Origin: Burkholderia pyrrocinia
Lineage (GTDB): Bacteria; Pseudomonadota; Gammaproteobacteria; Burkholderiales; Burkholderiaceae
Reading direction: 5' to 3'
Assembly: GCF_001028665.1 (NCBI RefSeq)
Contig: NZ_CP011503.1
Location: forward strand, 2,604,001 to 2,668,000
DNA length: 64,000 bases
Part shown: piece by piece, positions 1 through 8,672 of the stretch
Numbering within the stretch: the first letter of the stretch is position 1
Layout of the letters: each line of letters starts with the position of its first letter
Made by a program: the position numbers and the translations under genes
Notes under the pieces: generated by a model
What the model was told of the DNA's origin: nothing
What the model saw: only the letters and a program-made list of their open reading frames with translations
The model's database searches: none

Positions 1-88
1 AAACTGTTTCGTCATACAAAACGATAGCGCGCTAGCGGCACGCGCGCTGACCTACGATGGAAACATTGCTTCCATCTGCCTCCGAACC

Positions 89-766
89 GTGTGCACCCAC
101 TACCGCGCCCCGGGTGAAGACCCGGGCATCAGCGAGCTGAAGATCGGCATCGGCGATCTGTACCGCCGCGACCCGTGGGCACCCGACGTGTACCCCGACT
201 ACGCGGCGCCGATCGCGCGCGCCGACAGCGACGGCCTCGCGGTGGTTGCGGCCGTGTTCGGCTTCTGGCCGAAATTCATGCAGCCCGAGCGGGTCGACGA
301 GAACGGCCGCAAAAGAAAGAAGCTCGATACGGTGAACGCACGCGCGGAAACGGTCGGCTCGTCGCGGCTCTACGGTCAGGCCTGGCGCAACGGCCAGCGC
401 TGCCTGATCCCGGTGCGCTGGATCTGCGAGCCGTGCTACGAGACCGGCCGCAACGTGTGGCACCGGATCGGCGTGGACGGCTGGCAGCCGTACTGTGTCG
501 CCGGCATCTGGCGGCGCTACGAAGGCGACGACGGCCGCGAACGCATCGGCATGGCGATGCTCACGGTGAATGCCGACGATCATCCGCTGTTCGCGCGGAT
601 GCATCGGCCCGGCGACGAGAAGCGGGGCGTCGTGATCCTGCGCCGCGACGACTACGACGAATGGCTGCACGCGCGCGATATCGAAGCCGCGCGGCGCATG
701 CTGAACCTGCTCCCTGCCGGCGACATGACGGCCGCGCCCGATCAGGCATCGCCCGCCGGCGCGTGA
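89..766 (+). CDS. SOS response-associated peptidase (SRAP/HMCES-YedK family)
   Basis: SRAP proteins bind abasic sites in single-stranded DNA and form a protective thiazolidine crosslink through the cysteine at position 2. The 225-residue product begins M-C-T-H-Y, so after methionine removal Cys2 is free; this fixes the GTG at 89 as the start, although no strong Shine-Dalgarno is visible. Asn83 (in NARAET), Glu114 and a late His (around 165-172) are candidates for the remaining active-site residues. The length is normal for the family. It appears to be a single-gene unit upstream of an unrelated permease, and I see no clear LexA box. The peptidase in the name is historical; the DNA-crosslink role is family knowledge. 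Confidence 0.9.
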   Translation: MCTHYRAPGEDPGISELKIGIGDLYRRDPWAPDVYPDYAAPIARADSDGLAVVAAVFGFWPKFMQPERVDENGRKRKKLDTVNARAETVGSSRLYGQAWRNGQRCLIPVRWICEPCYETGRNVWHRIGVDGWQPYCVAGIWRRYEGDDGRERIGMAMLTVNADDHPLFARMHRPGDEKRGVVILRRDDYDEWLHARDIEAARRMLNLLPAGDMTAAPDQASPAGA

Positions 767-1071
767 CCTTTCATTTTTCCGACGGTTTGCTTGCGATCGA
801 GCCGGGCGGACGCGCCACGATTATTCGGACAATTTCCAAAATTGCCCGATTCCGGGTAATCACCGATATCTCGCAAGTTGTATATACAAGATCATCCGCT
901 GGCAATGTCGGCACACGTCGTGCCGCTTGCGCGCCAGCGTGCAACCCGTGCGTGCGTGGCGCATGCCGGCGATCCACGGCGCCCCGCATCCGAAGAGCCG
1001 AAAGGGCGGCTCGCAGGTTACCTGTCTCGTTCAAACCATTTGTGGTCCTGAGTATTTTGGAGATTTCCCCC
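767..1071. other. 305-bp intergenic region
   Basis: No convincing gene is visible. The AT-rich middle holds the palindrome described separately at 878-889, and the end carries the ribosome-binding sequence (GGAG near 1059-1062) of the downstream permease. I see no terminator with a T-run after the SRAP gene. Confidence 0.6.
878..889. promoter_or_regulatory. Perfect 12-bp palindrome, possible GntR-type operator
   Basis: TTGTATATACAA is a perfect palindrome lying about 185 bp upstream of the permease start, in the only AT-rich part of the gap. GntR/FadR-type regulators often bind TNGTNNNACNA-like sites, which this resembles. That it is an operator is inference, and no GntR regulator is encoded in the window. 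Confidence 0.35.
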
Positions 1072-2502
1072 GTGTCAACGAATCCCAGTGGAAAAGCCGG
1101 CGGCCTGATCGAGGTTCGCTCGATCGACTTCATTCCCGACGCCGAGCGCCACGGCGGCCTGCTGAGCCAGTTCACGCTGTGGCTGTCGGCGAACATGCAG
1201 ATCACGGCGATCGTCACGGGCGCGCTTGCCGTCGTGCTCGGCGGCGACGTGTTCTGGTCGCTGGTCGCGCTGCTGCTCGGCCAGCTCGTCGGCGGTGCGG
1301 TGATGGCGCTGCATGGCGCGCAAGGGCCGCAGCTCGGGCTGCCGCAGATGATCTCGAGCCGCGTGCAGTTCGGCGTGTACGGCGCGATGATCCCGATCGT
1401 GCTCGTGTGCCTGATGTATATCGGCTTTTCCGCCAGCGGCTCGGTGCTGGCCGGGCAGGCCGTCGCGCAACTGCTGCACGTCGACGACGCGGCCGGCATC
1501 CTGCTGTTCGCGGGCGTGATCGTCGTGCTGACCGTGTTCGGCTATCGCGCGATCCACTTCGTCGGCCGGATCGCGAGCGTGGTCGGCATCGTCGCGTTCG
1601 TCTACATGTTCTCGCAACTGTTCGCGAACCACGACGTCGGCGCGCTGCTCGCGAACCGGCATTTCTCGCTCGCGAGCTTCCTGCTGTCGATGTCGCTGTC
1701 GGCGTCGTGGCAGATCGCGTTCGGCCCGTACGTCGCCGACTATTCGCGCTACCTGCCGCGCTCGACGTCGTCGGTCGCGACGTTTCTCGCGGTCGGCCTG
1801 GGCTCGGTGATCGGCGCGCAGGCGGCGATGGTGTTCGGCGTGTTCGCGGCCGCGCTGGCCGGCAGCCAGTTCGCGCACCATGAAGTGGCGTATATCGTCG
1901 GCCTCGGCTCGACGGGCGCCGTGGCCGCGTTGCTGTACTTCAGCATCGCGTTCGGCAAGGTGACGGTGACGGCGCTCAACGCGTACGGCAGCTTCATGTC
2001 GATGGCGACGATCGTCAGCGGCTTTCGCGGCAAGGGCGCGGTGTCGTCGAAGAGCCGCCTCGTGTACATCTTCGGGATGATCTGCGTGTCGACGCTGATC
2101 GCGCTCGCGGGCCGCCATTCGTTCCTGAAGGAATTCACCGCGTTCATCCTGTTCCTGCTCGCGTTCTTCACGCCGTGGAGCGCGATCAACCTGGTCGACT
2201 ACTACTGCTTCACACGCTCGCGCTACGACGTGCCGGCGCTGTCCGATCCGGATGGCCGCTACGGCCGCTGGAACGTGATGGCGATCACGATCTACGTGGT
2301 CGGCATCCTCGTGCAGTTGCCGTTCATGTCGACGCACATCTACACCGGCCCGCTCGTCGACGCGCTCGGCGGCACCGACATCTCGTGGATCCTCGGCCTG
2401 ATCGTGCCGGCCGTGCTGTATTACATCGGCGCGCGCGCGTCGCGACGCAGCATCCCCGAACGCCTGATCCTGCCGCTCGAACGCGGCGAAGTTCACCACT
2501 GA
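1072..2502 (+). CDS. NCS1-family purine/cytosine-type permease
   Basis: Inner-membrane importer of the nucleobase:cation symporter-1 family, which takes up cytosine, purines, uracil, hydantoins, allantoin or thiamine. The 476-residue product is almost entirely hydrophobic with about 12 predicted membrane segments. It has an N-terminal cytosolic stretch ending in a GGLLSQFTLW-type motif, and the family-like FGPYVADYSRYLP segment near residue 220. I chose the GTG at 1072 because GGAG lies about 9 bases upstream and the protein then begins at a sensible hydrophilic N-terminus; an open frame continues further upstream. The substrate cannot be read from sequence. Nearby amidohydrolase and deacetylase genes make a ureide or nucleobase-like compound plausible. 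Confidence 0.85.
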   Translation: MSTNPSGKAGGLIEVRSIDFIPDAERHGGLLSQFTLWLSANMQITAIVTGALAVVLGGDVFWSLVALLLGQLVGGAVMALHGAQGPQLGLPQMISSRVQFGVYGAMIPIVLVCLMYIGFSASGSVLAGQAVAQLLHVDDAAGILLFAGVIVVLTVFGYRAIHFVGRIASVVGIVAFVYMFSQLFANHDVGALLANRHFSLASFLLSMSLSASWQIAFGPYVADYSRYLPRSTSSVATFLAVGLGSVIGAQAAMVFGVFAAALAGSQFAHHEVAYIVGLGSTGAVAALLYFSIAFGKVTVTALNAYGSFMSMATIVSGFRGKGAVSSKSRLVYIFGMICVSTLIALAGRHSFLKEFTAFILFLLAFFTPWSAINLVDYYCFTRSRYDVPALSDPDGRYGRWNVMAITIYVVGILVQLPFMSTHIYTGPLVDALGGTDISWILGLIVPAVLYYIGARASRRSIPERLILPLERGEVHH

Positions 2503-2663
2503 CGACACATCTCGCGCATCGGGCCGGCCGGCAGCCGGCCTGAGCGTCGCGTCGAGCCGGGCGCTGCCTGCACCGGGCTCTCCTGCACATTCCCTTTCCC
2601 GCGATGCCGGTGCGGCGTTATCGCCGCGGCCGGCGTCGTTTCATTCTCTTGCCATTGAATAGT

Positions 2664-3734
2664 ATGACTAAGCAAATGAAAGCCCGCGGCAGCGCTTCCC
2701 GGGCACGGCCGGTGCACGCCGGTCTTCGCATGACGGTAGCGGCCGCGTGCCTCGCCGGTTCGGGCGCCGCGCTCGCGCAGGACGGCGTCACGCTCTACGG
2801 CGTGATCGACGAATTCGCGCAATACGTGAATACGGGCAACGGCTATACGGCGGCGATCGGCTCGGGCGGCCAGTGGGGCAGCCGGTTCGGGCTGAAGGGC
2901 GGCGAGGATGTCGGCGGCGGGCAGAAGATCGAGTTCGCGCTGGAAAACGGCTTCAACCCGAACGACGGCTCGCTTGCGAGTTCGGGCAGCATGTTCAACC
3001 GGCAGGCGTGGGTCGGCATCGCGGGGCAGTGGGGCAAGGTGCGCGCGGGCCGGCAGAATTCGCCGCTGTTCAACGACCAGGGCGGGCAGGATGCGTTCGG
3101 CGGCGTCACGCAGGCGTCCGGCATGGACAACCTGACCGTGTTCGCGTTCCGCACGAGCAATACGCTTTCGTACCAGAGCCCGGAGATCGCGGGCTTCCAG
3201 GGCGGGCTGTATTTCGGGTTCGGCGATGCGGGCGGCGTGCGCTCGGCAGGCTCCAGCCAGCAGTTCGACCTGACCTACGAACACGGGCCGTTCGCGGCGT
3301 TCGTCGCGGGCCAGTGGCTGAAGAACGCGACGGCGACCACGACCGATCGCACGATCATGGCCGGCGCGTCGTACGCGATCGGCAAGGCCACCGTGTACGG
3401 CGGTTTCTCCGCGGTGAAGTGGGCCGATTTCGGGATCGATTCGCGCGTGTATGGGCTGTCGGTCAAATACCAGTTCAACCCGGCGAACTATGTCGCGCTC
3501 GGCTACGCGTATCTGCACGACCAGTCGTCGCAGGGCAACAATGCGGACCAGTTCGGGCTGATGTACGAGTACGACCTGTCGAAGCGCACGAGCTTCTACG
3601 GCGCGCTGTCCTACCTGCGCAACCGCAACCAGGCCGGCTACACGCTCGCCGGCGCGGCGAACCCGGGCTTGCCGCTTGCGTATCCGGGCGCGAATGCGCG
3701 CGGCGTGCAGCTCGGCATCGTGCATCGCTTCTGA
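2664..3734 (+). CDS. Gram-negative porin (OmpC-like, beta-proteobacterial type)
   Basis: Outer-membrane trimeric beta-barrel channel for small solutes. The product has a signal peptide (hydrophobic run TVAAACLAGSGAALAQ, cleavage likely after ALAQ). The mature start DGVTLYGVIDEFAQY is typical of Burkholderia porins, and the protein ends in the expected terminal aromatic residue, HRF. Alternating beta-strand patterns and GSRFGLKG-type motifs run through the body. The start is uncertain: ATG 2664, 2676 or 2730 are all in frame, and 2664 gives 356 residues with a long basic n-region. It lies downstream of the permease with a 160-bp gap and converges on a LysR gene. Confidence 0.88.
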   Translation: MTKQMKARGSASRARPVHAGLRMTVAAACLAGSGAALAQDGVTLYGVIDEFAQYVNTGNGYTAAIGSGGQWGSRFGLKGGEDVGGGQKIEFALENGFNPNDGSLASSGSMFNRQAWVGIAGQWGKVRAGRQNSPLFNDQGGQDAFGGVTQASGMDNLTVFAFRTSNTLSYQSPEIAGFQGGLYFGFGDAGGVRSAGSSQQFDLTYEHGPFAAFVAGQWLKNATATTTDRTIMAGASYAIGKATVYGGFSAVKWADFGIDSRVYGLSVKYQFNPANYVALGYAYLHDQSSQGNNADQFGLMYEYDLSKRTSFYGALSYLRNRNQAGYTLAGAANPGLPLAYPGANARGVQLGIVHRF

Positions 3735-3744
3735 CGTCGTCGAC

Positions 3745-3773
3745 GCGCCGGGCCGTCTGCGCCCGGCGCTTTC
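3745..3773. terminator. Hairpin terminator between convergent genes
   Basis: Perfect 9-bp stem GCGCCGGGC/GCCCGGCGC with a 7-base loop, followed by only three Ts on the + strand. It lies between the porin and the convergent LysR gene, so it probably ends porin transcription. Confidence 0.5.
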
Positions 3774-3792
3774 CCCGGGTGCGTTCGCGCCG

Positions 3793-4749
3793 CTACTTTC
3801 CTAGCCGCTCCGCGAGCGAATAGCGCTGCATGCAGCGCTCCATCGCGTCGAGGAACGCGTGCTCGGCCGCGTTCATCTTGCGGTCGCGATGCCACAGCAG
3901 GAACACGTCGACGTCGACGAGCCCTTCGTCGGGCGGTAGCCGCCACAGCCGCTGCTGCGCGATGTCGTCGCGCACGATGTGCTCGGGCAGGCAGCCGATC
4001 CCGTAGCCCGCGAAGATCAGCCGCCGCACTTCCTCGAGGCTCGGCGACGACGCGACGATGCGCCCCGTGAACCCCTTCTGGTCGCGGAACACGGTGAGCG
4101 GCGACAGGCTGTCGCCGATCTGGTCGCTCGTGAACGACACGAAATTCTCCGCGAGCAGATCGTCCATCCGCAGTTGCGTCTGCCCGAACAGCCGGTGATG
4201 GCGGCCGCAGTAGATCGCATAACGCTGGCGCAGGAAGCAGTGCATCTCCAGCTTGTCGTGCGGCGTGCGGCACAGGCCGAGCCCGGCTGTGGCCGTCTTC
4301 TGCAATAGCGACGACAGGATGTCCGACGAGCGCATCACCTCGATCTGCAGGTCGATGCGCGGGTACGCGCGATGGAAGTCCGCGAGGAACTCGTCGTAGA
4401 CGGGCGATTCGATGCGGCTCACCGTCAGCAGCCGGATCGAACCGGTCAGGTCGGCCGTGCTGTCGTCGATTTCGGTTTCGAGGCGCGAGATGCCGCCGTA
4501 GATGTCGCTCGCGATCCGGTACACGGCTTCGCCGGCCGGCGTCGGCGCGAAGTGCGCGCCACGGCGCTCGATCAGCCGGCGCTCGAGCGCGTCCTCGAGC
4601 CGCCGCAGCGCCTGGCTCACGGCGGGCTGCGTCACATGCAGGCGCGCGGCCGCGCGGCTCACGCTGCGCTCCTGGATGATCACCAGGTAGGTGCGCAGCA
4701 GGTTCCAGTCGAGACGGTCGTTCAGGAACGGGGCGAGGTCGGGGCGCAT
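3793..4749 (-). CDS. LysR-type transcriptional regulator, divergent from MHS transporter operon
   Basis: A 318-residue LysR regulator with an N-terminal winged helix-turn-helix (about residues 15-75; VSRAAARLHVTQPAVSQALRRLE is the recognition region) and a C-terminal substrate-binding domain (about 105-305). It is transcribed away from the MFS transporter at 4942 across a 192-bp gap that contains a 13-bp inverted repeat, the usual arrangement for a LysR regulator and its target operon. I infer that it senses the compound imported or degraded by the 4942-8603 genes. The effector is unknown. Confidence 0.88.
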   Translation of the reverse strand: MRPDLAPFLNDRLDWNLLRTYLVIIQERSVSRAAARLHVTQPAVSQALRRLEDALERRLIERRGAHFAPTPAGEAVYRIASDIYGGISRLETEIDDSTADLTGSIRLLTVSRIESPVYDEFLADFHRAYPRIDLQIEVMRSSDILSSLLQKTATAGLGLCRTPHDKLEMHCFLRQRYAIYCGRHHRLFGQTQLRMDDLLAENFVSFTSDQIGDSLSPLTVFRDQKGFTGRIVASSPSLEEVRRLIFAGYGIGCLPEHIVRDDIAQQRLWRLPPDEGLVDVDVFLLWHRDRKMNAAEHAFLDAMERCMQRYSLAERLGK

Positions 4750-4779
4750 CGGGTCTCCGGGCGAGGCGTCGTGGCAGAC

Positions 4780-4825
4780 ATTAGTTGAATTTATACGGCG
4801 AATAATAACTTGAAATTTGACTAAT
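4780..4825. promoter_or_regulatory. Imperfect 13-bp inverted repeat, candidate LysR operator
   Basis: ATTAGTTGAATTT at 4780-4792 and AAATTTGACTAAT at 4813-4825 are inverted copies differing at two positions, centred about 50 bp from the LysR start and in the only AT-rich part of the divergent gap. The placement fits a LysR regulatory-binding site controlling both directions. Confidence 0.5.
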
Positions 4826-4941
4826 GATTTGCGGTCGCCGATAAAGGAGGCGTGCCGCAGCGTGCGGCGCGAGGCCGCGACAGACGGCCGTCACCACGAT
4901 AGTGCGCGTCGCCCGCAACGCGGCGCGCGTCAGGAGCCCGC

Positions 4942-6252
4942 ATGACCCAGTCCCTTCCTTCCGCCCGCCAGCCGGCACGCGCCGCGACGGCCGCGTTCAT
5001 CGGCACGATGATCGAGTGGTACGACTTCTACATCTACGCGACCGCCGCCGCGCTCGTGTTCGGCGAACTCTATTTCCCGTCGCACGACCCGTTCGTCAGC
5101 ACGATGGCGTCGTTCGCGACGTTCGCGGTCGGCTTCTTCGCGCGGCCGCTCGGCGGCGTCGTCTTCGGCCATCTCGGCGACCGCATCGGCCGCAAGAAGG
5201 CGCTGATGACGACGCTGATGATGATGGGCGTCGCGACCGTCTGCGTCGGGTTGCTGCCCGACTATTCGAAGGTCGGCATGCTCGCGCCGGTGCTGCTCGT
5301 CGTGCTGCGCATCGTGCAGGGGATCGCGGTCGGCGGCGAGTGGGGCGGCGCGGTGCTGATGGCGGGCGAGCACGCGCCGCAGGGGCGCCGCACGTTCTTC
5401 GCGTCGTTCGCGCAGCTCGGCAGCCCGGCCGGGCTGATCCTGTCGCTGATCGCATTCCGCGCGGTCACGTCGATGGACAAGGCCGACTTCCTCGCGTGGG
5501 GCTGGCGCCTGCCGTTTCTCGCGAGCGCGGTGCTGCTCGTGGTCGGCATCCTGATCCGGCTCGGCGTGAACGAGTCGCCGGAATTCGCGCGCGTGAAGGC
5601 AGCGAACCGCACCGTGAAGCTGCCGGTCGCCGAAGTGTTCCGTTCCGCATCGGGGCTCGTGGTCCTCTGCATCGGCGCGAACACGATCGGGATCGCGGGC
5701 GTCTATTTCACGAACACGTTCATGATCGCGTACACGACGCAGTACGTCGGCGTATCGCGCTCGCTGATCCTCGACAGCCTGTTCGCGGTCGCGATCATCC
5801 AGTTCGTCGCGCAGCCGATCGCCGCATGGATCGCCGAGCGGATCGGCGGCGCGCGCTTCCTGAAACTCGCGGCGCTGCTCGCGATGCTGTCGCCGTATCC
5901 GATGTTCATGCTCGTGCAGGGCGGTACGTCAGCGTCGCTCGTCGCGGGCATCGCGCTCGCGGTCGTGTGCATGGCCGGCTTCTATTCGGTGATCGCGGGC
6001 TTCGTGAGCGACGTGTTTCCCGCGCACGTGCGTTATTCGGCGATCTCGCTCGCTTATCAAATCTGCGGCGCGATCGCGGGTGGCCTGACGCCGCTCGTCG
6101 GCACGTGGCTCGCGCATCGCTTCACGGGCCAATGGTGGCCGCTCGCGGTGTTCTATACGTGTCTCGCCGGCATCTCGCTGCTCTGTATCGTCGCGCTCGA
6201 CGCGCGCCGGGCCACACAGCCGGCCGCTGCCGAAGCACTCGGTTCGCACTGA
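4942..6252 (+). CDS. MFS transporter, metabolite:H+ symporter (MHS) family
   Basis: Inner-membrane proton symporter of 436 residues with 12 predicted membrane segments. The N-terminus has the MHS signature GTMIEWYDFYIY. The cytoplasmic loop GHLGDRIGRKKAL after helix 2 is the classic MFS motif, and VGGEWGGAVLMAGEHAP near residue 130 is typical of the family, which transports organic acids, osmolytes and related solutes. It is the first gene of a run: the amidohydrolase follows after 31 bp and the deacetylase 25 bp later. A divergent LysR gene likely controls it. The substrate is not identifiable. Confidence 0.85.
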   Translation: MTQSLPSARQPARAATAAFIGTMIEWYDFYIYATAAALVFGELYFPSHDPFVSTMASFATFAVGFFARPLGGVVFGHLGDRIGRKKALMTTLMMMGVATVCVGLLPDYSKVGMLAPVLLVVLRIVQGIAVGGEWGGAVLMAGEHAPQGRRTFFASFAQLGSPAGLILSLIAFRAVTSMDKADFLAWGWRLPFLASAVLLVVGILIRLGVNESPEFARVKAANRTVKLPVAEVFRSASGLVVLCIGANTIGIAGVYFTNTFMIAYTTQYVGVSRSLILDSLFAVAIIQFVAQPIAAWIAERIGGARFLKLAALLAMLSPYPMFMLVQGGTSASLVAGIALAVVCMAGFYSVIAGFVSDVFPAHVRYSAISLAYQICGAIAGGLTPLVGTWLAHRFTGQWWPLAVFYTCLAGISLLCIVALDARRATQPAAAEALGSH

Positions 6253-6283
6253 GCCTATACGAATGAATTCATCCGGAGTGCAC

Positions 6284-7555
6284 ATGAAAGACCTGTTGGA
6301 AATCGACGGCGCGCGTCTGTGGCAGAGCCTGGCCGACATGGCATGCGTCGGCGCGACGCCGCGCGGCGGCGTGCGACGCCTCGCGCTCACCGACGACGAC
6401 CGCCGCGGGCGCGACCTGTTCGCGCAATGGTGCCGCGACGCGGGGATGACGGTGAGCGTCGATGAAGCCGGCAACCTCTTCGCACGACGCGACGGCACCG
6501 ATGCGCGGGCTGCGCCGGTGCTGATCGGCAGCCATCTCGATACGCAGCCCGAAGGCGGCCGCTTCGACGGCGTGTACGGCGTGCTCGCCGCGCTCGAACT
6601 CGTGCGCACGCTGAACGACGCGGGCATCGCGACCGACAAGCCGCTGGAGATCGTGTCGTGGACCAACGAGGAAGGCGCGCGTTTCGCGCCGGCGATGCTC
6701 GGTTCGGCGGTGTTCACGGGCGCGTTGCCGCTCGACGAGGCGCTCGCGAAGCAGGACGCCGACGGCGTCACGTTCGGCGCGGCACTCGACGCATGCGGCT
6801 ATCGCGGCACGCGCGCGACGGGCGGCGCGGTCGATGCGTATTTCGAAGCGCATATCGAGCAGGGGCCCGTGCTCGAGGCGAACGGCACGACGATCGGCAT
6901 CGTCACGGGCGGGCAGGCGATCCGCTGGCTCGACGTGACGGTGACGGGCGTCGCCGCGCACGCGGGCACGACGCCGATGCCGTATCGCAAGGACGCGTAT
7001 TTCGCGAGCGCGCAGATCGCGCTTGAACTCGAACGGATCGTCGCCGGCTACGCACCGCGCGGGCTCGCGACGATCGGGCAGGTCGGCATCCGCAACGCGT
7101 CGCGCAACACCATTGCCGGCGACGTGACGTTCACGGTCGACCTGCGCCATCACGACGATGCCGAAGTCGATGCGTTGGAGCGCGACCTGCGCGATGCGTG
7201 CGCGCGCATTGCCGCCGCGCGTGGCATGCAGGTCGCGATCGACACGTGCTGGCACAGCCCGGCGACGCCGTTCGATCGCGACTGCGTCGAACTGGTCGCA
7301 CAGGCGGCGGCCGCGTTCGGCTACACGAACGAGCGGATCGTCAGCGGCGCCGGTCACGACGCGATCCTGCTCGCGCGCCGCTTCCCGACCGCGATGGTGT
7401 TCATCCCGTGCGTCGACGGCCTGTCGCACAACGAAGCCGAGGATGCGTTGCCGGACGACGTGACGCGCGGCACGAACGTGCTGCTCCATGCGGTGCTGGC
7501 GCGCGCCGGCGTCGCGGCGGGCGTCGAAACGGCAACCATCGCGCACGGGGCATGA
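6284..7555 (+). CDS. M20-family Zn-dependent amidohydrolase (N-carbamoyl-amino acid hydrolase/allantoate amidohydrolase type)
   Basis: Family members hydrolyse N-carbamoyl amino acids, beta-ureidopropionate or allantoate using two metal ions. In this 423-residue protein the expected ligands are present: His84 and Asp95 (GSHLDTQPEGGRFDG), Glu129/130 (NEEGARF), His190 (HIEQGPVLE) and a late His in LSHNEAED. HAGTTPM near 226 is the dimer/substrate motif. The ATG at 6284 has GGAG six bases upstream and is preferred over the in-frame ATG at 6263. It sits between a transporter and a deacetylase-fold enzyme in one transcription unit. Which amide is cut is unknown. Confidence 0.85.
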   Translation: MKDLLEIDGARLWQSLADMACVGATPRGGVRRLALTDDDRRGRDLFAQWCRDAGMTVSVDEAGNLFARRDGTDARAAPVLIGSHLDTQPEGGRFDGVYGVLAALELVRTLNDAGIATDKPLEIVSWTNEEGARFAPAMLGSAVFTGALPLDEALAKQDADGVTFGAALDACGYRGTRATGGAVDAYFEAHIEQGPVLEANGTTIGIVTGGQAIRWLDVTVTGVAAHAGTTPMPYRKDAYFASAQIALELERIVAGYAPRGLATIGQVGIRNASRNTIAGDVTFTVDLRHHDDAEVDALERDLRDACARIAAARGMQVAIDTCWHSPATPFDRDCVELVAQAAAAFGYTNERIVSGAGHDAILLARRFPTAMVFIPCVDGLSHNEAEDALPDDVTRGTNVLLHAVLARAGVAAGVETATIAHGA

Positions 7556-7580
7556 CACGGCGAACCGACGAGGACGAACG

Positions 7581-8603
7581 ATGAAAACCTATTTCCATCC
7601 CGAACAACTGCTGCACCATCCGCGCAGCTACCTGTCGCGCGGGCAGATGCGCGAACCGCAGGAAGTGCCCGAGCGCGCGGCGCGGCTCGTCGCGGCCGTG
7701 CGCTCGCTCGACTTCGACGTGCGCGAGCCGGCCGATCGCGGCACCGCGCCGATCGCGGCCGTGCACGACATGAACTACCTGCGCTTTCTCGAGGACGCGC
7801 ACCGCGACTGGAAGCAGATGCCCGACGACTGGGGCGACGAAGTGATGTCGAACGTATTCGTGCGCGAGCCGAACCCGCTGCGCGGCGTGCTCGCGAAAGC
7901 CGCGCGCTACCTGGCCGACGGCAGTTGCCCGGTCGGTGCGAACACGTGGCGCGCTGCGTACTGGTCAGCGCAGGGCGCGCTCGCGGCTGCGGCCGACGTC
8001 AACGACGGCGCGCGCGAGGCCTATGCACTGTGCCGGCCGCCGGGCCATCACGCGCGCCGCGACGCGGCCGGCGGCTTCTGTTACCTGAACAATGCGGCGA
8101 TCGCAGCGCAGTCGCTGCTCGGCCGCCATCGCCGCGTCGCGATCCTCGATACCGACATGCATCACGGGCAGGGCGTGCAGGAGATCTTCTACGGCCGCGA
8201 CGACGTGCTGTACGTATCGATCCACGGCGATCCGACCAATTTCTACCCGGTCGTCGCCGGTTACGAGGAAGAGACGGGCGCGGGGGCGGGCGACGGCTTC
8301 AACCTGAACCTGCCGATGCCGCACGGCTCGCCGGAGTCGGCGTTCTTCGAGCGGCTCGACGACGCGCTGCGCGCGCTCGTGCGGTTCCAGCCCGATGCGC
8401 TCGTGCTCGCGCTCGGCTTCGACATCTACAAGGACGATCCGCAATCGCAGGTTGCCGTTACGACCGAAGGCTTCGGGCGGCTCGGCGGCGCGATCGGCGC
8501 GCTCGGCCTGCCGACGGTGATCGTGCAGGAGGGCGGTTATCACCTCGACAGCCTCGACGCGAACGCGCGTGCGTTCTTCGGCGGGTTCGCCGCCGCGCGC
8601 TGA
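7581..8603 (+). CDS. Histone deacetylase-superfamily protein, acetylpolyamine amidohydrolase-like
   Basis: A 340-residue class II-like zinc deacetylase, the usual length for bacterial acetylpolyamine amidohydrolases. The catalytic set is intact: His156-His157 (RPPGHHARR), zinc ligands Asp192 and His194 (DTDMHHGQG) and Asp281 (GFDIYKDD), and the terminal EGGYHLDSL tyrosine. The ATG at 7581 follows GAGGA. As the last gene of a run with an amide transporter and hydrolase it may remove an acyl group from the same imported compound. Bacterial homologues act on acetylated polyamines or other small amides rather than histones. Confidence 0.85.
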   Translation: MKTYFHPEQLLHHPRSYLSRGQMREPQEVPERAARLVAAVRSLDFDVREPADRGTAPIAAVHDMNYLRFLEDAHRDWKQMPDDWGDEVMSNVFVREPNPLRGVLAKAARYLADGSCPVGANTWRAAYWSAQGALAAAADVNDGAREAYALCRPPGHHARRDAAGGFCYLNNAAIAAQSLLGRHRRVAILDTDMHHGQGVQEIFYGRDDVLYVSIHGDPTNFYPVVAGYEEETGAGAGDGFNLNLPMPHGSPESAFFERLDDALRALVRFQPDALVLALGFDIYKDDPQSQVAVTTEGFGRLGGAIGALGLPTVIVQEGGYHLDSLDANARAFFGGFAAAR

Positions 8604-8672
8604 CTGACACCGCGGGGCCGGATCGCGTACGCCGCCCGCCTGCGCCGGGTCCCGGCACCGGATGGGTGGCGC

